A DNA stretch of 64,000 nt. Source: CAYFZR01 sp046760505 [NCBI: Candidatus Hydrothermarchaeota archaeon] (GTDB lineage: Archaea; CAYFZR01). Positions 57,037 through 64,000 of this stretch are shown here, in pieces; position 1 is the stretch's first letter, and each line of letters opens with the position of its first letter. The notes below the pieces were generated by a model. That model searched no databases. It saw only the letters and a program-made list of their open reading frames with translations, and had not been told where the DNA came from. The stretch covers positions 12,200-76,199 of the forward strand of contig JBHIEG010000008.1 in assembly GCA_046760505.1 (NCBI GenBank), written 5' to 3'. The position numbers and the translations under genes are program-made.

Positions 57037-57539
57037 TGATCGTCTCTAATTCCACACCCTTGATATATCTGGCTAAAATAGGGAAACTGAACTTGTTGAA
57101 GGAGTTTTTTGAAATAATCCTGATTCCTGAAGAAGTTAAAACTGAGGTTGTAGATAAGGGAAAAAAGCTTGGCTCTCCAGACGCTTTTTTATTGGAGAAA
57201 TGTATGGAAGAGGGCTGGATAAAAGTTGAGAGAGTCGAGAACCCAAAAGATCTGGAAGAATTTGGAATAGACAAGGGCGAGGCAGAGGCAATCTCTCTAG
57301 CCCTTGAAAGAAATCTGGATATCCTAGCTGATCAAACCCACGCTAGACTTGCTGCTAAGGTTTTGGGTTTAATGCCAAGGGGAACGATTTATGTTCTTTT
57401 GAGAGCGCTAAAAGAAGGCATACTCGATTACGATGAATATCTCAAATGCTTGCGAGATTTGGTAATGTCTAACTTCAGGATGTCTGATGAGGTTTATTTA
57501 GAGGCTGTTAGAATCGGGAAGGAGATAATGAAGAAATAA
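57036..57539 (+). CDS. DUF3368 PIN-like toxin
   Basis: The 167-residue protein has the DUF3368 pattern VSNSTPLIYLAKIGKLNLL, IDKGEAEAISLALE, DILADQTHARLAAKVLG and MPRGTIYVLLRALKEGIL. The fold is PIN-like and probably acts as an RNase. It is coupled to the UPF0175 antitoxin. The pair sits between two copies of a decayed gene fragment. Confidence 0.9.
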   Translation: MIVSNSTPLIYLAKIGKLNLLKEFFEIILIPEEVKTEVVDKGKKLGSPDAFLLEKCMEEGWIKVERVENPKDLEEFGIDKGEAEAISLALERNLDILADQTHARLAAKVLGLMPRGTIYVLLRALKEGILDYDEYLKCLRDLVMSNFRMSDEVYLEAVRIGKEIMKK

Positions 57540-57600
57540 ATTCTTCAATCGAAACTTTGTTTCAAATTTGATGAGAAGAGTTACATTAACATTTCTTCAA

Positions 57601-57801
57601 TCCTATCCACAAAAGAGGAAATCAAAATCAACAGCGATATAGTTCTCGTTGAGATGAATGCAGAACTCTCAAGACTGTGGAGAGAGATTCTTCGAAGAAG
57701 GTACCATTGATAATTTCAAAGATTTAAAAAAACTAAAGGAAAAAGGAATAAAAGAATTTTGTAAGGAAGTAGGTAAGGTATATGTTCACCTCTCTCTTTA
57801 G
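57601..57801 (+). pseudogene. Decayed gene containing direct repeat copy 2
   Basis: The reading frame gives INSDIVLVEMNAELSRLWREI, then a single-base shift near 57688-57692 moves it to FEEGTIDNFKDLKKLKEKGI and KEFCKEVGKVYVHLSL with a stop at 57799-57801. There is no start codon nearby. The family is not recognised. The 308-base gap between the toxin gene and the HhH-GPD gene holds this remnant and nothing else I can support. Confidence 0.65.
57640..57680 (+). repeat. Direct repeat, copy 2
   Basis: Partner of the 41-base repeat at 56598-56638, in the same orientation and about 1.04 kb away. The toxin-antitoxin pair lies between the copies. Confidence 0.85.
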
Positions 57802-57846
57802 GATAGTAGGCTCTTCAATCTAAGATCATGGTTCTCCAGAGCACTA

Positions 57847-58542
57847 TTAGATCTTGGACAGGATTTCCGAGTACTTTATACCTGCCTTTGATTGTATCAG
57901 CCAAGTCATCCAGCAGAGTTCAATGGCTCTATAACCTGTTTTTTCAGCGATCTCATGCACGGTTTTTATAAATGCAAGGTCATTCTGAATGGGCATCTGC
58001 GTATTGGATTCTTTCAGAATTCTCTCTATAACTCTCTTTACTATCTTGTCAGGCATAACCGTATCCACGCCGCCCATCATTCTTAGATACTGAAATGTAT
58101 TTATGCCGACGCCTTTTATTCTTCCAATCAAATCTTCCTTCCAGTTTTCTAATTCCGCGTTATTTGCCCACTCAATTAATGCATGAGCATCTGTTTCCAG
58201 ATTCTTTTCCCTCTTAAGACTTATCAAGCGAGATGCAATTGATTTAGCAGCTTCCCAGGATCTTCTATTCTTCCATACTTTCATGAGATCATCAGTATTC
58301 GCAGACGCAAGATCCTCCAGGCTTTTTATTTTACCGGTTTTTAAGAATACTTTATCAAACTCATTGACCTTGGGAACTACCGTCTTGAAATAGTTTAACC
58401 CTATAGAAGTGAAAGCAGCGTCAACAATCATTAAAATAACATTTCCGTTCCATCTCTCTGTCTTTAAGCACCGATCACAGTAATTCTTAACTTCAGGAAC
58501 TCTATTCATGTAACGATCAACCACTCTTTTTAGATCGTTCAT
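57847..58542 (-). CDS. HhH-GPD-like protein (DNA glycosylase fold)
   Basis: The 231-residue protein has a helix-hairpin-helix segment DLIGRIKGVGINTFQYLRMM, followed by GGVDTVMPDKIVKRVIERIL, as in HhH-GPD base-excision enzymes. The catalytic Asp position (MPDK) is present but there is no glycosylase/lyase lysine in the hairpin and no C-terminal FeS cluster. The N-terminal NYCDRCLKTERW has a CxxC pair. The protein may recognise damaged or modified DNA; the substrate is unknown. It lies inside the toxin-antitoxin-rich region. Confidence 0.7.
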   Translation of the reverse strand: MNDLKRVVDRYMNRVPEVKNYCDRCLKTERWNGNVILMIVDAAFTSIGLNYFKTVVPKVNEFDKVFLKTGKIKSLEDLASANTDDLMKVWKNRRSWEAAKSIASRLISLKREKNLETDAHALIEWANNAELENWKEDLIGRIKGVGINTFQYLRMMGGVDTVMPDKIVKRVIERILKESNTQMPIQNDLAFIKTVHEIAEKTGYRAIELCWMTWLIQSKAGIKYSEILSKI

Positions 58543-58640
58543 GTTATCTTCCTTATTTTGCTTTTATCTTTTGATTTATGAAAAGATTTCAATATATCAT
58601 CATAACAAATAATCATCGGTCAGTAAGTCCTCCCGAAAGG

Positions 58641-59149
58641 ATGATGCTCCATAAATGGGATGGTAGTAGAATGAAAAATAGAAAGAGACCAATTAAAGAA
58701 AAGATCAGCAACGTGTACAAACGCGCAAAGACTGCTATATCTAAACTATTCATAGAAATGGCAGAATGTTTTACCATAGAAGAGGATTTCATTTATTTTA
58801 CTTCCAAGGGACTTAAAGTTGTCCATAGAATAGCTGCCAACGAGGGAATCAGATATGAACCGGATATTGACTATATTTGCTATGAAATTAAAAAGAAAAA
58901 ATACGAAACTTTAGAAGACAAAGCAGGTTTCTTACTCTATCAGATAGCAGGTAGGAGACATCCATTTGTTAATGGTAACAAAAGGCTGCCCTTTTGTCGA
59001 TGCTCGTGTTTTTAGCTTTAAATGGAGCTGACACCAATGTTTTTAGCTTTTATTCGGATGAGAAAGTAAAAAATTTTGTTTTGGATGTAGCAAAGGGGGA
59101 AATTGGTGAGAAAGAAATTAAGGAATTTATAAAAGAAAATTTTTTATAG
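58641..59149 (+). pseudogene. Doc/Fic-like toxin with a frameshift
   Basis: The first frame runs through GLKVVHRIAANEGIRYEPDI, the pocket and RRHPFVNGNKR (Fic/Doc motif HPFxxGNKR at 58960-58986). It then shifts: after AGG at 58984-58986 two bases remain before the frame continues as LLSMLVFLALNGADTN, the usual Doc helix, and ends at TAG 59147-59149. This is what one missing base in an ACT-like codon would produce. It could be a pseudogene or a sequencing error. Doc toxins modify EF-Tu or other targets by AMP or phosphate transfer. No Phd-type antitoxin is seen nearby. ATGs at 58641 or 58671 are possible starts. Confidence 0.8.
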
Positions 59150-59184
59150 TTTTGCTAGAAACAATATCATAGGCGGAAGGAAAA

Positions 59185-59292
59185 ATGATAAAAAAAGAAA
59201 GGAAAGTGAAGAACGATAAGGATTTTGAAAAACTAGTTAGAGAGATAAAAGAGAGGAACGAATGGATTTTCAAAGAATTAGAAAAATATTAA
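59185..59292 (+). CDS. Small hypothetical ORF
   Basis: The 35-residue frame has GCGGAAGG upstream of its ATG. It is very rich in Lys and Glu and predicted helical (DFEKLVREIKERNEW). It may be a fragment of a Doc-associated gene or a real antitoxin-like peptide; nothing more can be said. Confidence 0.35.
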   Translation: MIKKERKVKNDKDFEKLVREIKERNEWIFKELEKY

Positions 59293-59383
59293 TTTGCACT
59301 AATTTTATTCGGTTTTTGCTCTTCTTTTCGATCATATTTTATCGGGAATACTTACGGGAGAGGAAAAGTAAAAGAAGATTTAA

Positions 59384-59767
59384 CTAAAAAGCCAATAGTA
59401 TCACTGCCCTTTTGTTAAACGAAACGTTTTGACTGGTAAAAAATTCATCAAAATCATTCTCAGATGAGGCAGGTACCATTATAACGCCACTACCAAGTTT
59501 TTTTCCGCCTTTTCGATCTATTAGACCCTTGTAGTCGTATTCCTTCCCTCCCTTTTTGAATTTAATGCCATAGAGTTTACGATTAAACTGCATCTTCTCT
59601 TTCTTTTGAAGATTTGTTAGGTCAAATGAGTACAGCAACATGGGGGAGAATCCAGAACTTGCTGCTGGTAAAATAGGCTCGTTGTCTGGCCTTTTATAGA
59701 GAATAAGACCATCACTAAAGACATTTTCAATTAGATCAGGACTTATTTCCTCAAATCTCAACGCCAA
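59384..59767 (-). CDS. Uncharacterised protein near toxin remnants
   Basis: The 127-residue frame starts at a TTG with GAGGAAAG upstream. The N-terminus FEEISPDLIENVFSDGLILY resembles the C-terminal end of some nucleotidyltransferase-type proteins, where DGxxLY closes the domain. The rest (LYGIKFKKGGKEYDYKGLID, LGSGVIMVPASSENDFDEFF) is not recognised. Short frames just upstream (MSEKDDLLAARS; MEEVLEEMRKVGVEI) end early, so an N-terminal part may have been lost. It could be the rest of a truncated toxin partner. Confidence 0.5.
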   Translation of the reverse strand: MALRFEEISPDLIENVFSDGLILYKRPDNEPILPAASSGFSPMLLYSFDLTNLQKKEKMQFNRKLYGIKFKKGGKEYDYKGLIDRKGGKKLGSGVIMVPASSENDFDEFFTSQNVSFNKRAVILLAF

Positions 59768-59845
59768 CTTTCCTCATTTCCTCTAAAACTTCTTCCATCA
59801 AGATCTTGCAGCCAATAAGTCATCTTTTTCGCTCATGAGACAACC

Positions 59846-59963
59846 TTCTAATACAATATTAGAGAGGGCTATGATACATATAGTTTTCTAACATTATATT
59901 AGAATTCTAATACTGTTTTAGAAATATGGCTGATGAATATTCTTTTCTAACATTATTTTAGAA
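59846..59963. repeat. Tandem 59-bp duplication carrying four 19-bp palindromes
   Basis: Four copies of TTCTAA-N7-TTAGAA (first copy ends TTAGAG) lie at 59846-59864, 59886-59904, 59905-59923 and 59945-59963. Start-to-start distances are 40, 19 and 40 bases. This is a 59-base unit (59846-59904) repeated next to itself (59905-59963) with some divergence. Sites 1 and 3 share TTCTAATAC; sites 2 and 4 share TTCTAACATTAT. They fill the region between the gene at 59384-59767 and the RelE remnant and look like operator sites of a dimeric DNA-binding protein. Confidence 0.85.
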
Positions 59964-60128
59964 AAAGTCATTGAAAAAGTTTTAGAAGATCCAAAAAAAG
60001 GGAAGCCTTTAAGTTATCGTTTCAAGGGTTATTGGAGTATTAGGATTGGAAAATATAGGATAATATATGAAATATCTGGGAATAAGGTTATTTTCACCTT
60101 TAAGCACAGAAAAAGAGTATACAAGTGA
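59958..60128 (+). pseudogene. RelE/ParE-type toxin, N-terminus missing
   Basis: The frame reads LEKVIEKVLEDPKKGKPLSY, then RFKGYWSIRIGKYRIIYEIS and FTFKHRKRVYK, with TGA at 60126-60128. This is the C-terminal two thirds of RelE (RIGKYRIIYEI, HRKRVY). In frame upstream there is a TGA at 59934 and no ATG, GTG or TTG; the place where the N-terminus should be is filled by the palindromic repeat. It is therefore truncated. No RelB antitoxin is seen. Confidence 0.75.
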
Positions 60129-60146
60129 AAGCGTTAATTTATCTGG

Positions 60147-61757
60147 TCAAAAACCCATCTGTCCAAGCAAGAATCTCTTATATCTAATATCTAGCAAGGT
60201 ATCATCCGATAGTTCTATTATTCCACGGATGCCGAACTGTTTTTTATCTGCTATGCTCGCCCTCCAGATTTTTTTCACAGTTCCTGCCTTTAACCTTAAG
60301 GAAAAGGCATTACTTATATCAATATCTGCGGGTATTTTGATTCCTATTCTAGAAGAGAGAGGCTCGTTCCAAACAATTGCCATTTTAAACGCTCCCATGT
60401 CTAAAATCTTAGAAACTTCCATTTCTTGTAAGAATACATCGTTAACCTCACTTACCGGCGTGGGAACCTTGCAAAGGATTTTTTCGTCTATTTTGTCAAA
60501 AGTACGATCTCTAATATCTCCCAAAATCTCTTGGATTTCGTGTAAAGTATGTTCTGGAATTTCTTTTTTGATGACTTTATAGCGATTCAGCAGTTTTCTA
60601 GCCAGTTTTTCTTTACTTTCGTCTCCACATACTTTGAATATCGTTTCATGTATCGCGAGAGATAATTCTTGGTTTCCAAGGAACCAGAAATCATCAGCCC
60701 ATCTGTCTAATTCTTCAATTTCCTCTTTTTTTATTCCTTCAATGGGCTCGTTAAGTATTATACCTGAAATGAGGGCTCCAACTCTAAGAAATGGAGAGGG
60801 TGTCCTTATATATTTAAAAAGTTGAATCGCATTCTCGTACTTTCCAATTATTAAATTTAAGAAACCTTTCAGGAGATTTAGGTTATCAAAAAATTCTCTA
60901 TCTCCGCCTTTAATGGCTACTAGGTTATGGCATGCCTCAAGATTCGTTAATGCTCCCAAGATATCGCCCTTTTCCATATGATTTTTGAGATTGGAAAGTC
61001 GATAGTCTATTAGATATGTAATTGCGTAGTTGGTGACACGCTCTTCCTTAAAATCATGTATTTGCTCTAAGATTTCTTCGCATTTCGCCTCCAGTCTAAG
61101 AGGATCTTCTTTACATTTTTCAGCCGTGTTAATGCTCTCAATAATAGATTCTGGAATCTCTACTCTCTCAATCGTGGTAGAAGCCTTCATTTCATCTATG
61201 GCAGATAAAGCTCCATCTATTATCTGATTAACGATATAGTCGATTTCCCTTCCACGTCTTATTCTGTAGTTAACAAAATATTGATTGACCTCTTTTATGG
61301 CATTCTTGAACTCTATATCGTCTATTTCTCCGTATAAAAATACAAGAAATGTAGTAGGCTCTATGTGCTCTATATAATCAGCTAAATTTTCAATCATGTT
61401 TTTAATGCCTTCATCGTTTGTAACAATCCCTACGCTTCCCTTTTCTTTATGTAACTCTATTGCAAGAGATATTACCTCCGGATCGACAACGCTCTCTGGT
61501 TTGATCAAACGATTTCTTACTGCCTTTTCTCGAACTTCTTTGTATAAACTTGAGTTCCTATCAACTTTTTTAACTTGGTACTTCAGTTTAATCAGTTTTT
61601 CAATTCTATGGAGTTCTTCAAGAACTCCTTTTGTAACATAGCATTCTATTTCTCTTGATCTAACAATCTCAGGTATTTTTGGTATGTATTTAGATTGATT
61701 GACATTATCTAGAGCTATGAAGAAATTTGAATCGAAGATTAAATTCTTGGGAATCAT
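60147..61757 (-). CDS. PIN nuclease fused to a helical and C-terminal beta domain
   Basis: The 536-residue protein has an N-terminal PIN domain (about 1-135). All four acidic positions are present: Asp9 (LIFDSNFFIAL), Glu47/48 (TKGVLEELHRIE), Asp92 (SVVDPEVISLAIELHKEKG) and Asp115 (IVTNDEGI). The middle (about 140-440) is helical, with a TPR-like stretch LKGFLNLIIGKYENAIQLF. The last 100 residues look beta-rich (FKMAIVWNEPLSSRIGIKIP). It is the final gene of a three-gene operon and overlaps the Rad50-like gene by four bases. It is probably the nuclease effector of that system. I know no described protein with this layout. Confidence 0.75.
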   Translation of the reverse strand: MIPKNLIFDSNFFIALDNVNQSKYIPKIPEIVRSREIECYVTKGVLEELHRIEKLIKLKYQVKKVDRNSSLYKEVREKAVRNRLIKPESVVDPEVISLAIELHKEKGSVGIVTNDEGIKNMIENLADYIEHIEPTTFLVFLYGEIDDIEFKNAIKEVNQYFVNYRIRRGREIDYIVNQIIDGALSAIDEMKASTTIERVEIPESIIESINTAEKCKEDPLRLEAKCEEILEQIHDFKEERVTNYAITYLIDYRLSNLKNHMEKGDILGALTNLEACHNLVAIKGGDREFFDNLNLLKGFLNLIIGKYENAIQLFKYIRTPSPFLRVGALISGIILNEPIEGIKKEEIEELDRWADDFWFLGNQELSLAIHETIFKVCGDESKEKLARKLLNRYKVIKKEIPEHTLHEIQEILGDIRDRTFDKIDEKILCKVPTPVSEVNDVFLQEMEVSKILDMGAFKMAIVWNEPLSSRIGIKIPADIDISNAFSLRLKAGTVKKIWRASIADKKQFGIRGIIELSDDTLLDIRYKRFLLGQMGF

Positions 61758-63601
61758 TTTTCTATTGTAGAATAGTCATTTTTCTTTATATTGTAAACTA
61801 GATCCCAATTCTCATCTTTTCCAAGTAACTCATTGTTTGTTGTTACGATGACCTGCTTTATATCAAGTTTCTGAATTAAACGCATCATTAACTCAGCATC
61901 TTTGGAATCTAAATGCTCTACAGGCTCGTCTATAACAAAGAAGTTCGGATTCCCAACTGCTTTGGCGAGAGCTACTCTAGTAGCCATAAACGATATAATC
62001 TTTTCACTTCCAGATAGCTGTCTAACGTGAAATTTTTCTGCTCCATGAATGAATTCAGGATCTAAACCATCATACTCTATGCTCCACGTTCCCTCCATGA
62101 AATTTGACCAGACCTCTTCGGCTTCCTTGCTCATTTTCTCAAAAATATCCTTTCTTAGCTCTTGAACGGTTTCTTTGCAAGCTTCAACGAATTTTTCGCA
62201 TATAAAGCCCAGATATTTTACCTTTTTAAGGTCCTCTTCCAATTCTGATATATCAAGCCACTCAATACCTAGCTGCGTTTCTAATTTTATTTTTTCTCTT
62301 AATTTTACATTGTATTCAGAATCTAGATCACTTATTTTATCTTCTATTTCTTTCAGGTTTAAAGTAACATCGACATCGATTTTCTCAATTTCCTTTTTAT
62401 TTTCATCGATTTCTCTATTAATTTGATTTAAAGATTCTTTTATAGAGCCCAGTGCTCTTAGATCGTCCTCTAATTTCTTTATTCGTCTGTTTGTTTCTAT
62501 AAGAAGGTTTTCTTTTTCTTCTAACTTTGTTTTAGCCTCAAATCTTTCATTCTCCAGTTCAAGTATCCTTTCTTCTTTCTTATTTATGACGGTTTTAACC
62601 AGATCTGGAGTTAAGACCTGCTCGCACGTTGGACAGTGTCTTAACCCGGTTTTATCAACTTCTCTAATTCTTTCCAGCTCTTCTTCTTCTTTTTCGATTG
62701 TTCCTTGGATCTTCCCGATCTCTGCGGTGATTTCTTTTATTTCTTCTTCCAATCTATTTTTTTCAGATGTTTTTTCTTTTAATTCAGAATCTATAATAGC
62801 CTCGGGATCATCTCCGTATTCTTTTCGATAAGAGGCAAGTTTTGAGGCTACTTCACCCCTTCTCTCTTCTAAATCTTCCTTTTTAATTTTTAGATTTTCA
62901 AGAGTTCTTAATTTATTTCTGATCTCTTCTAGTTCTTCTTTTTCTTCTTCTATATCTTTTAACCTTGATTCCAGTTCTTTTATTTTATTTTCAGCCTCTT
63001 CCTCGTCGAACTCCGGTCTTATCTTTTCTTTTTCTATCTTTTTTGCCAGCTCTTTCCTTTGAGTATCGTACTGCTTGGAAAGTTTTTTCAGATCTCTGCT
63101 TATCTCATCCACTCGCTGGGCTTTAACGAGTTTATCTATCTCCGCTAGAGCCTGAGACTTCTTCTTGCTCGTTAAATACTCGTAAACATCTCCCTCCTTC
63201 ATGAATATGGCTCTCATGAAGTAGTCTTCATTGAATCCAAGTATATCCATTATTTTCGAGTCTACTTCTTTTTTTACAGAAGTTATTTCTTTATTATTTT
63301 GATATAGATGTGCGTCTTCCTTAGTTCTCTTATTAGAGGCTATCTTTCTTCTGACAAGATATTCGTTATCATCTTTATCCAGAAATATGATCTCTATATC
63401 TGCCTCTCTTTCTCCCTCTCTCACGTAATCTTTTGGATCCAAACCATCTAGCGTAGAGCCGGTTAGACCATAGAAAAGGGCGTGAAGGATGGAGGATTTG
63501 CCTGAGTGCCCCGGTCCAAAGATAAGATTTTTTCCCTCGATAAATTCTATGGATTCATCGGAGAAGCTCCTGAAGTTCTTCAGAGAAATGGATTTTATCA
63601 T
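61754..63601 (-). CDS. Short Rad50/SMC-like ATPase with zinc hook
   Basis: The 615-residue ATPase has Walker A GPGHSGKSS (29-37), a Q-loop region RAIFMKEG (about 130-137), a coiled coil (about 150-320), a zinc hook HCPTC (Cys323 and Cys326), a second coil (about 335-490), the signature LSGSE (529-533), Walker B FFVIDEP (554-560) and D-loop HLDSKD. It is shorter than usual Rad50 (about 850-900). No Mre11 gene lies beside it; a PIN-fusion protein follows instead. It overlaps both neighbours by four bases (ATGA). It would bind DNA ends or unusual DNA and signal to the nuclease. Lamassu LmuB and SbcC are the nearest analogues. Confidence 0.88.
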   Translation of the reverse strand: MIKSISLKNFRSFSDESIEFIEGKNLIFGPGHSGKSSILHALFYGLTGSTLDGLDPKDYVREGEREADIEIIFLDKDDNEYLVRRKIASNKRTKEDAHLYQNNKEITSVKKEVDSKIMDILGFNEDYFMRAIFMKEGDVYEYLTSKKKSQALAEIDKLVKAQRVDEISRDLKKLSKQYDTQRKELAKKIEKEKIRPEFDEEEAENKIKELESRLKDIEEEKEELEEIRNKLRTLENLKIKKEDLEERRGEVASKLASYRKEYGDDPEAIIDSELKEKTSEKNRLEEEIKEITAEIGKIQGTIEKEEEELERIREVDKTGLRHCPTCEQVLTPDLVKTVINKKEERILELENERFEAKTKLEEKENLLIETNRRIKKLEDDLRALGSIKESLNQINREIDENKKEIEKIDVDVTLNLKEIEDKISDLDSEYNVKLREKIKLETQLGIEWLDISELEEDLKKVKYLGFICEKFVEACKETVQELRKDIFEKMSKEAEEVWSNFMEGTWSIEYDGLDPEFIHGAEKFHVRQLSGSEKIISFMATRVALAKAVGNPNFFVIDEPVEHLDSKDAELMMRLIQKLDIKQVIVTTNNELLGKDENWDLVYNIKKNDYSTIEK

Positions 63602-63828
63602 TTTTCGACCTCGAACTCCTTCATAAACTCATCCGAAGGATCTAACGCTTCATCCTCGAACAGTTTCCTGAAAAGACCGATCAGTTTGTTGAAATCCTCA
63701 TCGCCTGGTCTATCAGTGCCCTCATATTTCCTGGGAATCTTTTCTTCATAGAGGAGTCTTCTTAAGATATTTTGAAAGGTCCTGTCCACCGAGACCATGA
63801 GACCACTCATTAAATAGGTTCGATACAT
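63598..63828 (-). CDS. Small protein of the Rad50-like/PIN operon
   Basis: The 76-residue protein was not recognised. It is helical and acidic towards the end (FNKLIGLFRKLFEDEALDPS, DEFMKEFEVEK). It opens the operon and overlaps the Rad50-like gene by four bases. In analogous systems such small proteins (for example LmuC of Lamassu) bridge the ATPase and nuclease; that is only inference. In-frame ATGs at 63828, 63810 and 63798 leave the start open. Confidence 0.6.
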   Translation of the reverse strand: MYRTYLMSGLMVSVDRTFQNILRRLLYEEKIPRKYEGTDRPGDEDFNKLIGLFRKLFEDEALDPSDEFMKEFEVEK

Positions 63829-63901
63829 TTAATCCGAGTTTAAACTTATTAAAGGTTTCTTACAAATAAAAGTTAAATAATTGGAGAGCTAAGAATTATT
63901 T

Positions 63902-64000
63902 TCAACTTCGAGTCAAGGCTTTGAAATCACGATCAGTTATCTTACGAGTCGCTTGGACAAACCATGCCCAGCCTTTGTTGAGATCTTTTCCGTGAAATGC
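63902..64000 (-). CDS. C-terminal end of an unknown protein (partial)
   Basis: On the minus strand the frame is open from the right edge to a TGA at 63902-63904 and reads AFHGKDLNKGWAWFVQATRK then ITDRDFKALTRS. It is the only long frame here and looks protein-like. It ends 73 bases before the small-protein ATG, so it may be the upstream member of the same cluster. No family was recognised from this short tail. Confidence 0.4.
   Translation of the reverse strand, partial: AFHGKDLNKGWAWFVQATRKITDRDFKALTRS

Noticed and set aside
60067-60582. Open frame of 171 codons on the plus strand within the PIN-fusion gene
   Set aside because: Ser/Leu-rich composition, no known motif; antisense shadow of the PIN gene, which has a motif and operon context.
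63800-63830. GGTTCGA sequence resembling a tRNA T-arm
   Set aside because: No cloverleaf could be formed around it and it lies in a coding region.
1-64000. CRISPR arrays, rRNA, tRNA and complete insertion sequences
   Set aside because: No regular spaced repeats of CRISPR size, no tRNA T-arm with matching stems, no transposase recognised. The only short repeats are the palindrome array at 59.8 kb, the 41-base repeat and the small duplication before trpB.

Overview
The window is AT-rich, gene-dense archaeal chromosome. Archaeal markers are SRP19, archaeal Dph2, cupin-type glucose-6-phosphate isomerase, the DacZ-type diadenylate cyclase, the archaeal replicative DNA ligase, MfnA, archaeal hypoxanthine phosphoribosyltransferase, PAC2 and DUF473/UPF0146 proteins, an aSelBL-type factor, and TATA boxes in place of bacterial -35/-10 promoters. 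Many genes also carry clear GGAGGTGAT-like ribosome binding sites with ATG, TTG or GTG starts. An HdrCB-MvhDGA cluster, a second [NiFe] hydrogenase, a tungsten aldehyde:ferredoxin oxidoreductase and a 2-oxoacid oxidoreductase module point to an anaerobic, hydrogen- and ferredoxin-based lifestyle. A euryarchaeon related to methanogens or methanogen-derived lineages is likely. No mcr genes are in view, so methanogenesis itself is not shown.

Layout. 0-4 kb (+): HdrC end, hdrB, mvhD, mvhG, mvhA. 4-8.3 kb (-): a seven-gene operon of two V4R-like paralogues, a second [NiFe] small and large subunit, a ferredoxin, an unknown protein and a roadblock protein. 8.5-17 kb: TPR protein, DNA ligase divergent from a LigD-Pol/primase-like protein, GT3-type glycogen synthase, DUF763 protein, CNNM/CorC-type transporter. 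17-21.3 kb (-): aroA-aroC-Mut7C-thiC. 21.4-29.2 kb (+): trpDFE and trpGCBA, split by an inverted gene encoding a PH-like/Ig-like/ubiquitin-like protein. 29.2-32.5 kb (-): an unusual four-gene split ThDP enzyme with a POR-gamma subunit and an HdrD-like protein. 32.6-40 kb: wHTH/nucleotidyltransferase pair, TldD-like protease, pgi, and an operon of ppsA, UPF0146, PAC2, DUF473 and COG1504 genes. 40-47.4 kb (+): tatC, nitroreductase, mfnA, hpt, MBL hydrolase, dph2, AOR, aSelBL. 47-55.6 kb: membrane-anchored ArsR-type regulator, UPF0182, UPF0173, PHP, BofA-like, srp19, dacZ, M20 peptidase.

55.6-64 kb is an accessory or defence-like island. It has VapBC, a UPF0175/DUF3368 toxin-antitoxin pair flanked by copies of a decayed gene, a HhH-GPD protein, a frameshifted Doc toxin, a truncated RelE toxin preceded by four 19-bp palindromes in a duplicated 59-bp unit, and a tightly coupled three-gene operon. 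That operon encodes a small protein, a short Rad50-like ATPase with a CPTC zinc hook, and a PIN-nuclease fusion. It is the strongest candidate here for an undescribed defence or repair system. The second strongest is the ThDP/POR-gamma/HdrD-like module.

Themes. Hydrogen metabolism (two hydrogenases) and the oxidoreductases would feed ferredoxin and disulfide-type electron carriers. The aro and trp operons diverge from one short intergenic region with a palindrome between their TATA boxes, so chorismate and tryptophan synthesis may be co-regulated. Pgi, PpsA and the glycogen synthase indicate gluconeogenic sugar storage. No tRNA or rRNA gene, complete insertion sequence or CRISPR array was recognised.
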